In this document: positions 44,401-52,085 of the stretch, in pieces
Position numbering within the stretch: position 1 is the first letter of the stretch
Layout: the number at the start of each line of letters is the position of its first letter
Source: Flavobacteriaceae bacterium
GTDB taxonomy: Bacteria; Bacteroidota; Bacteroidia; Flavobacteriales; Flavobacteriaceae
NCBI GenBank assembly: GCA_030830005.1
Contig: JAURNV010000027.1
Location: forward strand, 18,401-82,400
Direction: 5' to 3'
DNA: 64,000 nt
The notes under the pieces: generated by a model
Seen by the model: the letters and a program-made list of their open reading frames with translations, nothing else
Told to the model about the DNA's origin: nothing
Database searches by the model: none
Made by a program: the position numbers and the translations under genes

Positions 44401-44844
44401 CATTATTTTACCTCTACGCTGAGCAAAATGATACAACACTCTACCTAGCTCTAGCCTTGATAATTTCTCGTGAATTCCAATAGCACGTAACTCATATGGA
44501 TTTAAGGCCATCCATTGGTTCATTTTAATAGAAAGGGTTTTATGCTTATTGTCTTTGCTCCATTTAGAAAGCTCTTTAAGTGTAAGTGGGCATAACTTGT
44601 TTGATGCTAAAAAAGAGAGTGTGTTTTGCTTTCTAAAATTCTTACGCATTTGAAGCTTCCTCACATTTCTAACTTGGGTTCGAAGAGTTGCATTAGAAGT
44701 TTCACGCTCTCCCTCACCCAAATAATTTAAAAAAGAGGAAAAAACTCGCGTACCCATAGCGACAATACGAGGATTGGTAGAATATCTTACAAGCGACCAT
44801 CCTATCGATTCTGTTCCAACATATATGCCTAACGTTTGTTTCAC
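41466..44844 (-). CDS. cas9: Type II-C Cas9 with all nuclease catalytic residues substituted; one frameshift
   Basis: Two consecutive frames (44844-43834 and about 43872-41466) join into one protein of about 1,125 residues when one base of an A7 run is ignored. Order: RuvC-I strand LGIYVGTESIGW; bridge helix with RTQVRNVRKLQMRKN; recognition lobe with LNPYELRAIGIHEKLSRLELGRVLYHFAQRRG; RuvC-II; HNH (LWLEWNKMCPYTGDPI); RuvC-III; a PAM-interacting C-terminus ending NPFKITIDLLGNI. Substitutions: RuvC-I Asp to Y8. In the second frame (numbered from its TTG at 43778), RuvC-II Glu to V205, HNH Asp-His to V283-Y284, RuvC-III His-His to E423-S424 and Asp to I427. HNH Asn (RNKALC) remains. The start is GTG at 44844, right after an in-frame TAA. 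No cas1, cas2 or csn2 is nearby. Confidence 0.93.
43866..43872 (-). other. Frameshift site in cas9 (A7 run)
   Basis: The coding strand reads TTT followed by seven A then GTAAG. With six A the reading frame continues from FLF-K-K directly into VRVALEIDDFEAFNY and the rest of Cas9. With seven it stops 10 codons later at 43834. The downstream frame has no ATG near its beginning (first possible start is a TTG at 43778), so two separate genes are unlikely. It could be a real indel, a sequencing error, transcriptional slippage or a phase-variable tract. Confidence 0.85.
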
Positions 44845-44866
44845 TTAAAATTTTTTTTTATATTTG
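44835..44866 (+). promoter_or_regulatory. Promoter of the tracrRNA-like gene (TTTG-N20-TATATTTG)
   Basis: TTTG at 44835-44838, 20 nt, then TATATTTG at 44859-44866: an exact Bacteroidota promoter on the plus strand. The -33 element lies inside codons 2-4 of cas9 and drives transcription away from it. The predicted start near 44870 coincides with the beginning of the anti-repeat-like sequence. Confidence 0.8.
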
Positions 44867-44869
44867 TGA

Positions 44870-44941
44870 CATCTTATCACAATAAGGCTAATGCCGTGGA
44901 CAACATGTCCAGCGTCCCGCTTAGGTGGAACATTTTTTTTT
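44870..44941 (+). ncRNA. Predicted short tracrRNA
   Basis: The sequence begins with an anti-repeat (ATC, TT, ATCACAAT at 44871-44883) complementary to the repeat-like copies downstream of cas9. It continues AAGG and a nexus-like hairpin GGC-TAAT-GCC (in AATAAGGCTAATGCC), a second hairpin TGGAC-AACAT-GTCCA and a small AGCG/CGCT stem, and ends in a run of nine T (44933-44941). The order anti-repeat, AATAAGG, nexus, stem-loops, U-run is that of type II-C tracrRNAs (compare the CACAATAAGG-like junction in other tracrRNAs). Predicted length is about 72 nt, which is short, and the anti-repeat is minimal. Confidence 0.75.
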
Positions 44942-45277
44942 GCTTCACTTTGATTTTAATTAAAGGGGAAGCCGAGTAGATTCTCGACTTGACCCCTTAT
45001 AATGTAGCATAACAATCAAAGCAAAAAATGTCGGTTCATCTGCTACGAAAGAACCTATATTCGGGCAAAAAAGGTAGTGGGCACAACTGCTCTTTTCAAA
45101 TTGGTTGTCTAAATACGATTCCCACTTGTAGCAAATATGCATGTGCTGTTAGCTAAGCGCGCTAACAACTATCAAAATGACATTCAAATAAGTTGAAGTA
45201 ACCCCGTGAGGAGTTGAATTTTAAAAAAAGTATAGTTTTTGAGTTGTACTATAAATCTTACTATTTATAGTACTTCA
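44942..45277. other. Non-coding spacer between tracrRNA and ppiD with several inverted repeats
   Basis: No convincing gene; a 60-codon frame on the reverse strand (45142-44960) has no recognisable features. I see: an imperfect inverted repeat between 44930-44955 and AATCAAAGCAAAAAATGT (45014-45031); between its arms a hairpin AAGGGG..CCCCTT (44963-44998) with inner AAGCCGAG/CTCGACTT; AGTGGG (about 45075) against CCCACT (about 45120); and TGTTAGC/GCTAACA (45147-45167). It might hold a structured RNA, a relic of an inserted element, or the cas9 leader and promoter region. Confidence 0.5.
45246..45273 (-). repeat. Perfect 11-bp palindrome after the ppiD stop
   Basis: GTACTATAAAT (45246-45256) and ATTTATAGTAC (45263-45273) flank a 6-nt loop, only 4 bp beyond the ppiD stop codon. 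The stem is AT-rich and has no immediate U-run on either strand, so it may be a 3'-end stabilising hairpin or a protein-binding palindrome and not an ordinary terminator. Confidence 0.6.
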
Positions 45278-47386
45278 CTAATAATATTGCGGCCTGTTAT
45301 CAATAATCTCGTATGAATCTTTTACTGCATCGGCTACGCGGGTTTCTACATTAAGTCTCAATGTATTTGCAATTGAAGATTTATAACCCGCATAATTTGT
45401 AAGTTCTTGGGCTTTATTTAAAGCTTTTAGCTGAACTACATAAACACCTGATTCACCAACAATTGGTTTAGAAATATCATTTAAACGCATACCAAATACA
45501 GCGCCAACAACTCCGGGCTCTTTAGCAGCCCCTGCAAGCATGGTAGTAAAACGATTAACTGCATTTGAAGTGCTTACCGAAACATCAAATTGCTTTGCTA
45601 AGTCCTCAAGGGTTGTGTAATTGCCTAATTGTTTTAACAAAAGTGCTTTTTTCTTTTCCTTTAATACTTTTAATGATACATCCCCTTCCACTTCTTCAGG
45701 ACTTGGTGTTCCTGCGTTATTAAGTTTTGCAATTTGGACAATGATATATCCTCCAGAGGACAACGAGAATCGCTTAACATCCAATGCTTTTCTATCTTCT
45801 TCAAACGCCCATCGGACCACTTGACGTTGGTTGCCAATTGCTGGAAGAGACTCATCTAAAACTTTTACATCATTTATAGTCTTAAGACCATAACCTTTTA
45901 ATGTTGCTAACTCTTTAAAATCTGTCTGATTTACATCAAGTTCAAATTGAGTTGCTTCTGTAAACACTTGATTACTGGTGCGTTCGGAAGGAATTAGTTT
46001 TTTTGCAACTGTAGCTAACTTCACTACATCTTTTTTGTCTTGAACCTCAATTACATGAAACCCAAATTCAGTTTCAACAACGCCTAAGGCTCCAATACGA
46101 TTGTTAAATACAAAATTGCTAAAAGGAGCAACCATGTCTTCACTTGTAAATTCAGGTAATTCACCTCCATTAGAAGCGGATGGTCCGTCAGAATTTGTGC
46201 GTGCCAGTTGCGTGAAATCTCCTCCTCGTTTTACAGAGGACAATAATTTTGATGCTTCTCTTTTTGCTTCTGCCTTGGTGCGTGTCACTGTTTCTGAAGC
46301 TCTAGCCGCACCCTTATAAGCGACTAAAATATGGCGCGCTTTTGCTTTCCCCCCATTTTTACGGCTTACCAGTCGTGATATTTTACTGTACCCTTGATCT
46401 TCGTATGGTCCAAACACCTCGCCCACTGGAAGGTTAAAAAGCGTATTTGCGTAATTGCTAGAAAGTTCGCTTTTTGTCAAAAAAGCATCTTGATATTGTA
46501 CGTCAGAGTACTCGTTGATAAATGATGCTATTGCATTTTCTGTGACTGTTGCTAATGAAGGAAAAACTTCTTCTTGTTTGGAAACTTCGTTAAATGCGCG
46601 GCGTTCAACTAACAACTCCCGTAATTCATTTTGAATCACAATCTTATCCTCGGGCGTAGGGATTTCAGAAAACATTACATAGCGTAAATCTCTTGAGGCA
46701 ACACGTTCGTAGTTATCAGCATTTTCTTTAATATAGGATGCAATATCTTTGGAAGTAACCTGTGCAAGGCTGTCAGAAATAATATCATAAGGAATACGAA
46801 CATAGTCTAAATCAGCAAGGTTGTTTTGCAATTCATAATTTTGTTTTGCTTCAAAATTAGTCACATTTAGGCCTACATTGACCATGTCTTGATATTGCTT
46901 TAACCTAATATTGTCCTTAATAGAAGACTCCTGAGCTTTCCACTGTTCAAAACCTTGTGGGTTATTTTGTCTTAAATCTAAGATGAAATCAGCAAAGAGT
47001 TCTGTATCAAAAGAGCCGTCTTGTCCCTGAAATTGGGGGTCATTGGAAAAATTTGGGTCAGCTTTTAAAAATTGCTCGATGTGATTTTTGCCAACATATA
47101 ATCCTAGGGCGTCAAAAGTTTGTTTAAAAGCCTTTGCATTTGTAGATTGATCATAGGCAAATGCTACAGCTTGCATTGTGGACATGCGATAATTGCGTTC
47201 AACAAATTCTACCTGACGGCTAAATTCATCAATGTCAATTTCTTCTTCACCCACAACAATTACGGGATCTTGACTTGCCGATGAACTTGCATCAAAAACT
47301 CCAGTGAATACAAACGCCAATAGCGCCATTCCAATAATAAATATTAAAAAAATAGAACGCTCTCTGATTTTACCTAAAATAGCCAT
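45278..47386 (-). CDS. PpiD/SurA-type periplasmic peptidyl-prolyl isomerase
   Basis: The 702-residue protein has a single N-terminal membrane anchor (SIFLIFIIGMALLAFVFTGVF), a large SurA_N-like chaperone region, and a parvulin domain at about 340-460 (KARHILVAYKGA, GGDFTQLARTNSDGPSASNGGEL, FGFHVIEVQDK), then a second, degenerate parvulin-like part. It resembles PpiD, a membrane-bound chaperone that helps outer-membrane proteins fold after translocation. It is the last gene of an envelope cluster that runs from coaX down to here, which fits a role in envelope biogenesis. Confidence 0.9.
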   Translation of the reverse strand: MAILGKIRERSIFLIFIIGMALLAFVFTGVFDASSSASQDPVIVVGEEEIDIDEFSRQVEFVERNYRMSTMQAVAFAYDQSTNAKAFKQTFDALGLYVGKNHIEQFLKADPNFSNDPQFQGQDGSFDTELFADFILDLRQNNPQGFEQWKAQESSIKDNIRLKQYQDMVNVGLNVTNFEAKQNYELQNNLADLDYVRIPYDIISDSLAQVTSKDIASYIKENADNYERVASRDLRYVMFSEIPTPEDKIVIQNELRELLVERRAFNEVSKQEEVFPSLATVTENAIASFINEYSDVQYQDAFLTKSELSSNYANTLFNLPVGEVFGPYEDQGYSKISRLVSRKNGGKAKARHILVAYKGAARASETVTRTKAEAKREASKLLSSVKRGGDFTQLARTNSDGPSASNGGELPEFTSEDMVAPFSNFVFNNRIGALGVVETEFGFHVIEVQDKKDVVKLATVAKKLIPSERTSNQVFTEATQFELDVNQTDFKELATLKGYGLKTINDVKVLDESLPAIGNQRQVVRWAFEEDRKALDVKRFSLSSGGYIIVQIAKLNNAGTPSPEEVEGDVSLKVLKEKKKALLLKQLGNYTTLEDLAKQFDVSVSTSNAVNRFTTMLAGAAKEPGVVGAVFGMRLNDISKPIVGESGVYVVQLKALNKAQELTNYAGYKSSIANTLRLNVETRVADAVKDSYEIIDNRPQYY

Positions 47387-47442
47387 GGTTTATAAATTTA
47401 GACTGCTTGCGAAAATACAATTAAAAAGAAGAATTTAAAATG

Positions 47443-48705
47443 CTAATTAACATACACTCGAACTAAATCAACTTTAGTGTTTGAAACCTCTAACATTTCG
47501 AAGGTATACCCCTCTACAGTAAGCTGTTCTCCCACTGAGGGAATTTCAGCAGCATGATGCACAATAAGACCTCCCAAAGTTTCATATGATTCTGAATGAA
47601 GTAAGTTTAACCCATAGTTTGCGTTGATTTCATCAATTTCTAGGCGAGCGGAAAAGGTAAAAGAGCCATCATCATTTAGGATTGAAATGTTAGTTACTGT
47701 GTCGTGTTCGTCCTCAATTTCCCCAAATAACTCCTCTATAATATCTTCCAAGGTTAGCATTCCTGCAGTTCCTCCATATTCATCTAATACAACTGCAATA
47801 CTTCTTCTTTTTTTTACTAATAAATTGAAAACGTCTTGAATACGCATGGTAACCGGGACCCATTCTACTGCTTTAATAATTGGGTGTAAAGCCTTGGGCC
47901 TTTTAAACATATCAAAGGCATGGACATAGCCAATGATATTATCCATGCTTTGAGCGTAAATTAAAATTTTAGATAGCCCCGTGGAAGAAAACGTATTTAA
48001 GACTTTAGGTAGTTTTTCATAACGGTCCACGGCAATAATTTCGGCACGCGGCACCATTACTTCACGTGCCTTAAGATTTGTAAATGACAAGGCGTTATGA
48101 AAAAGTTGAATTTCGGCGTCACGTTCACTTTCATCGCCTGTTTCAATATGTTCTAAAATAAAATCTCCCAATTCAATTTTACTAAATGAAATAGAATCCT
48201 CTTGTTTTGGAACCTTAAAAAACCGATGTAATAAACTATCTGAAAAACGAAGTACTACCCAACTGATAGGCTTCATAATTTGATAAAAAAGAAATGCTGG
48301 TAGCGCAAAAAAACTCAAAAAGCGATTCGCATAGATTTGAAAAAAAACCTTTGGAAGGAACTCGGCAGTTACTAGAATAACGGCAGTAGAAATTAGGGTT
48401 TGATAAAGAATAATTTGAAGTGGCAGCGATGAATATGTAACATAATCTGGAAAAAGTTGACGTACAATAAGTTCTCCAGCAAAAATTCCATAGACAACAA
48501 GAGCTATGTTATTCCCTACAAGCATAGAAACAATAAATCGTGAGGGGCTTTTGGTTATGGTTCTCAACAACTTACCAAACCCTTTTTTTTGAGATTTTTG
48601 AATTTCTAATCTGATTTTATTTGAAGAAACAAAAGCGATCTCCATACCAGAAAAAAAGGCAGATAAGAGTAAACTGACAACTAAAACCGTAATCTCAATA
48701 GGCAT
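47443..48705 (-). CDS. CNNM/CorC-type transporter-associated CBS domain protein (hemolysin family)
   Basis: The 420-residue protein has a DUF21/CNNM transmembrane domain (about 1-190: VLVVSLLLSAFFSGMEIAFVSSNKIRLE and three further helices), a CBS pair (AREVMVPRAEIIAVD, RRSIAVVLDEYGGTAGMLTLEDIIEELFGEI), and a CorC_HlyC C-terminal domain (about 335-420). Relatives take part in Mg2+/Co2+ homeostasis. GldE of gliding bacteria has the same layout, but the genes I expect beside gldE (ssb, mutY, gldD) are not here, so I do not call it GldE. Confidence 0.85.
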   Translation of the reverse strand: MPIEITVLVVSLLLSAFFSGMEIAFVSSNKIRLEIQKSQKKGFGKLLRTITKSPSRFIVSMLVGNNIALVVYGIFAGELIVRQLFPDYVTYSSLPLQIILYQTLISTAVILVTAEFLPKVFFQIYANRFLSFFALPAFLFYQIMKPISWVVLRFSDSLLHRFFKVPKQEDSISFSKIELGDFILEHIETGDESERDAEIQLFHNALSFTNLKAREVMVPRAEIIAVDRYEKLPKVLNTFSSTGLSKILIYAQSMDNIIGYVHAFDMFKRPKALHPIIKAVEWVPVTMRIQDVFNLLVKKRRSIAVVLDEYGGTAGMLTLEDIIEELFGEIEDEHDTVTNISILNDDGSFTFSARLEIDEINANYGLNLLHSESYETLGGLIVHHAAEIPSVGEQLTVEGYTFEMLEVSNTKVDLVRVYVN

Positions 48706-48710
48706 GACAA

Positions 48711-48905
48711 TTAAGACTCCTTACGTTTTTCAAGTTTTTTACGGTATCTTCTTCGAATAAAAAACATCAAAAAGGCAATTGCTGCTATGGCAAAATCAAC
48801 TCCTGTCCGAGCGTCCTCTGTACCATAATAGTACACAACTCGATATAAAAATAACCCTCCAAAAAGGAGGTAAATAATTTCAGATATTCTGTAAAATTTA
48901 ATCAT
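48711..48905 (-). CDS. Small two-helix membrane protein
   Basis: A 64-residue protein with two hydrophobic segments (EIIYLLFGGLFLYRVVYYYG and VDFAIAAIAFLMFFI) and a strongly basic C-terminus (RRRYRKKLEKRKES), so both ends are probably cytoplasmic. The start overlaps the lptC stop by 4 bp, and the CNNM gene begins 5 bp after it. The function is unknown; its placement in the envelope cluster is the only clue. Confidence 0.75.
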   Translation of the reverse strand: MIKFYRISEIIYLLFGGLFLYRVVYYYGTEDARTGVDFAIAAIAFLMFFIRRRYRKKLEKRKES

Positions 48906-49456
48906 AATTCTTCTTCTACGGCAACACTACCAACTAGTGGACCAGTGGTTATTTTATTAAAAGATCTGCTTGCGTCTAATACGGATGCGGCAATATCGTA
49001 ATCTTTGCTTTTAAAGGTAAAGTTTTCTTCCGTAAAAACCCACTCTCTATCCACATCCCAATACAATTGACTTGTAAACAAATTCGCACTATCTGGTGTG
49101 TTAATGTGAACATTCCCACGTAAATCAACAAGGTTTGTGCGGTTATAAATAATTCCGTAATCGGCCTTTACATAAGTTTCATCAGCATTTTTGTCAAAAA
49201 AAACGACTTCTACTCCTAGGGGAAATTCTGAATAGGGAAATGGTTGGTTTGTAAAGTCAATGTTTTTTGGTGCAGTTAATATAGCAACTGTCCGTGCAGA
49301 ATCGGTATACACTACCCTTATGGTATCCGCCTCACCTACAGGAAGTGCATCAAATTTACTTAGTTGTTTTACTTGCTCAAAATTATTTTTGCACGACGCA
49401 AAACTAAGCGCCAACAAAAACATTACAAGAATTTTAAATTTATAAAAACGGTGCAT
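48902..49456 (-). CDS. lptC: LPS export protein LptC (lipoprotein-like)
   Basis: From ATG 49456 the protein begins MHRFYKFKILVMFLLALSFASC, a lipoprotein-like signal, followed by a beta-rich LptC domain (EVVFFDKNADETYVKADYGIIYNRTNLVDLRGNVHI, in parts, and TSQLYWDVDREWVFTEENFTF). LptC links the inner-membrane LptBFG transporter to LptA in the LPS bridge. An earlier in-frame ATG at 49486 would overlap the TPR gene and precede the signal peptide with an unlikely extension. It begins 1 bp after the TPR gene. Confidence 0.87.
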   Translation of the reverse strand: MHRFYKFKILVMFLLALSFASCKNNFEQVKQLSKFDALPVGEADTIRVVYTDSARTVAILTAPKNIDFTNQPFPYSEFPLGVEVVFFDKNADETYVKADYGIIYNRTNLVDLRGNVHINTPDSANLFTSQLYWDVDREWVFTEENFTFKSKDYDIAASVLDASRSFNKITTGPLVGSVAVEEEL

Positions 49457-49457
49457 A

Positions 49458-50834
49458 CTACAACTGTGGCACAGTAATACTATCATTTATCCAGCATGAA
49501 AAACGAACTTTTTGACCTGCATTCCCTTCAGTAAAAATATCTGTTTTTGATGGGGCTCTGCCTTCGTAGCTTTCAGCTAACTTAAGTGCCGTTTTCTTAA
49601 CCCCAGAGTCTACAGCGGCAGCGCGTCGCGCCATTTTTGCTGCTAACCAATATACTGCCCGTTTTTCAAATTGCGTTGAGCCACAGTCGTTTGCACTAGA
49701 AGCGTACATGCTGGCAATAAGCATATAAGCCTTACCCATGGAAGGTTGATTTTTGAGGGCTCTGTTGGCATAAGACCTCGCTTTACTCAAAAGACCTCTG
49801 GTCTTAAACTTAACGGCAATTTTATACAATATTGTGGCTTTGCGATATTGATCAGTTTCAAGTGTCAAAGATTCTTCATAATAAGCCAATGCAGATTGGC
49901 TGTCACCTGCTTTATCTTTCAACAAGCCCAAATAATACGCGGAATTTGCGGAAGGGTTTATCGCATGTAACGCCTCTACCAGTTCTACAAAGAGTGGATC
50001 ATCAGAACATTCTTTGGCATCCATTCTGCTTGCAGCTCGATTTAGCCAAACACTGTCGGACTTATTTTCTTCAAAGTTTTTTCGATATAGAGGAATTAAA
50101 TTTTCACAGCTTGATTCCTTTGAAATTATAGCATCCAAATTTCCGGCATAAGTCGAAAAAGCCAAAACATTGGTTTGGTAAACCCGTTTGTTTCTTTGCT
50201 CCCTAGAAGTTAAGGGCTGACCTGAATCTTCCTTGTTTAAGACAACATCAAGTTTTTTTGCCAAATTGGTTTGTTCCAACTCAAATTTTTCTGAGATATC
50301 TTCATACTTATTAAACAATTCCTCAGTACTCAAATTACCTTCCTTGTATAAATTGAAAGCCGTTTTAAAAAACGTATAAAGATTTTTTGGGCTGGTAAAG
50401 CTGTTAGGGTCTTGGCTAAACGCTTTATTAAAAATATCAAACGCCTGTTGTGTAGTGCCCAAATTATTATCGACTATAGCCTGAGCTTTAGAAGACAGAA
50501 TTTTTCCTACTTCACTTTCGCCCCTTTTTGTCGTGGGGAAATACGTAATCCAATCGTCATAAAGTGCAAGAAGCTCTTGCTGATAAGTTGCTTTATCAGC
50601 AGTTGCATTTTCAATTTTATGTTCCAAAATACGTTCGCCATATTTAAAAGTAGCTACGTTTAATTCAGGACATAGCTCAAGCACTTCTTTCCAAGGCTGA
50701 TAAGCCGAGTCGTAGTTTTTGACTTTGGCAAATTCAGCAAAAATGGACAAGTTTGCAGGGCATGAGCTTTTATCAGCTTGAGTAAAAGCTAAAGTGCTCA
50801 TAGCGAACATCAAAAAAAGTAAGTTGTTTCTCAT
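49458..50834 (-). CDS. Periplasmic TPR-repeat protein
   Basis: The 458-residue protein has a signal peptide (MRNNLLFLMFAMSTLAFTQA) and helical repeats of the tetratricopeptide type, clearest at about 300-390 (SAYYLGLLKDKAGDSQSALAYYEESLTLE, YRKATILYKIAVKFKTRGLLSKARSYANRAL). It should act as a protein-binding scaffold in the periplasm. It lies between a beta-barrel gene and lptC with gaps of 6 and 1 bp, and the whole cluster looks dedicated to outer-membrane building. No enzymatic motif is seen. Confidence 0.85.
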   Translation of the reverse strand: MRNNLLFLMFAMSTLAFTQADKSSCPANLSIFAEFAKVKNYDSAYQPWKEVLELCPELNVATFKYGERILEHKIENATADKATYQQELLALYDDWITYFPTTKRGESEVGKILSSKAQAIVDNNLGTTQQAFDIFNKAFSQDPNSFTSPKNLYTFFKTAFNLYKEGNLSTEELFNKYEDISEKFELEQTNLAKKLDVVLNKEDSGQPLTSREQRNKRVYQTNVLAFSTYAGNLDAIISKESSCENLIPLYRKNFEENKSDSVWLNRAASRMDAKECSDDPLFVELVEALHAINPSANSAYYLGLLKDKAGDSQSALAYYEESLTLETDQYRKATILYKIAVKFKTRGLLSKARSYANRALKNQPSMGKAYMLIASMYASSANDCGSTQFEKRAVYWLAAKMARRAAAVDSGVKKTALKLAESYEGRAPSKTDIFTEGNAGQKVRFSCWINDSITVPQL

Positions 50835-50840
50835 AACTAA

Positions 50841-52085
50841 TTAATCATATTTTCTTTTGATAAACCAAACATCAGAAAGTGAAAATCCTAACATAATGTT
50901 TGTGTAATTTTCTTTAACTAAACCTGAATCAAGTGTTCCTAATTGACCTATTTCTACACCAATATTAACTTTTGACAACCCGCTTAGTGGTAAGCCTATC
51001 CCAAAGGTTATGCCAAAGTCTTTAATATCTTGCTTTTTAAGGATAAGGCCTGTATGCTCAAATCTAGTTCCTAACCTATAAACAATTCGATTAAAAAAGT
51101 TTGTAAAGGAGTCGTATTTAGGAATATAAAAACCTCCCAAAGAAAATCTTGAATTGGCTACATATTCTACATCAGGATTAGATTCTAAAGGATACGTTAC
51201 GCCTTGATTTGTATTAACATAAGTTGCTCCGACAAACCACTTTTGGGGTTTACCAAAACTTATTCCAATCGTGGTTTCAGCAGCAATGTTATTAGATGTG
51301 TTTGCTAGAGCTTTTAAATCAATATCTTGTTGTGTGCCTATACTTCCTGAGGAGGTTAGGGTTGAAAGTGTTCTAGTGTTTGAGCTTTTCAATGCACTGC
51401 TTGGGGTATACGTTGCAGATAATTGCACCTCGTAATCCGAAAAAATACTTTTGTTGTAATGCGCACCAAATGTATAATGAGCACCACTAAGCTCAGATCG
51501 AGTAAACAATTGCGAGTTTAGCTGGACATTAGAGACAGACTGTAAAATTGTTTTTTCTGTAAAACCAAAATTATAATTTGCGCTAAAACCTAAACTTAGT
51601 CCATCTACAGGCATAAATCCAATTCCAAAAAAAGTACTGTTCACACCACCCGTGCCGGAAAATGCACTTTGTTGCTCCAAGCCATTAAGGTTATCCGATA
51701 CTATAATTCGATAACCTACAGAAGATTTTGGTCTTAACCCAAAACTAAAGGCAAAATACTTTGTGGGTACGCTAAGAGCTAAATACCTTAAGGAAGCAAC
51801 GCTGGTTGATTCAAAAGATTGTTGCGCTTGTTGTTTTGAAGCCCTGTAATCTGCACCTACTCTATACTGAATAAACTTTAACTTCGCTAGTGTGGCTGGA
51901 TTGTCTAAACTAAATTGGGTGCTGTCTGCATAGGCTGTTACACCCCCAATAGAATTGTTTTCAACTGTTCGACTTACAATTGGTTGTCCAACTCCGTAAT
52001 AAGAATAGGGCGAAAGCGTTGTGTTTTGCGCATATATACTTGCTGAAAAACAAGCAAGTAAGAGGATAAGGTAATTAATTTTCAT
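50841..52085 (-). CDS. Outer-membrane beta-barrel protein (OMPP1/FadL-like)
   Basis: The 414-residue protein has a signal peptide (MKINYLILLLACFSASIYAQ) followed by TTLSPYSYYGVGQ and SIGGVTAYADSTQFSLDNPATLAKLKF, reminiscent of FadL/PorV-like barrels whose N-terminus reads NPA.L. The rest shows alternating amphipathic strands ending in a KVNIGVEIGQLG-to-SLSDVWFIKRKYD segment. It may form an outer-membrane channel. Its 11-bp overlap with coaX and its place upstream of TPR and lptC genes suggest a conserved envelope operon. Substrate unknown. Confidence 0.78.
   Translation of the reverse strand: MKINYLILLLACFSASIYAQNTTLSPYSYYGVGQPIVSRTVENNSIGGVTAYADSTQFSLDNPATLAKLKFIQYRVGADYRASKQQAQQSFESTSVASLRYLALSVPTKYFAFSFGLRPKSSVGYRIIVSDNLNGLEQQSAFSGTGGVNSTFFGIGFMPVDGLSLGFSANYNFGFTEKTILQSVSNVQLNSQLFTRSELSGAHYTFGAHYNKSIFSDYEVQLSATYTPSSALKSSNTRTLSTLTSSGSIGTQQDIDLKALANTSNNIAAETTIGISFGKPQKWFVGATYVNTNQGVTYPLESNPDVEYVANSRFSLGGFYIPKYDSFTNFFNRIVYRLGTRFEHTGLILKKQDIKDFGITFGIGLPLSGLSKVNIGVEIGQLGTLDSGLVKENYTNIMLGFSLSDVWFIKRKYD

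Noticed and set aside
44960..45142. A 60-codon open frame on the reverse strand between cas9 and ppiD
   Set aside because: It covers inverted repeats, has no ribosome or promoter context of its own and no recognisable protein pattern; most likely a chance frame.
45147..45167. TGTTAGC/GCTAACA inverted repeat as an integron attC site
   Set aside because: The core resembles attC ends, but no integrase, no second core pair and no cassette arrangement are visible; mentioned only as a possible relic.
47443..48705. The CNNM/CBS gene as gliding gene gldE
   Set aside because: Domain layout fits, but the expected neighbours of gldE are absent and the gene sits in a coaX-lptC-ppiD envelope cluster.
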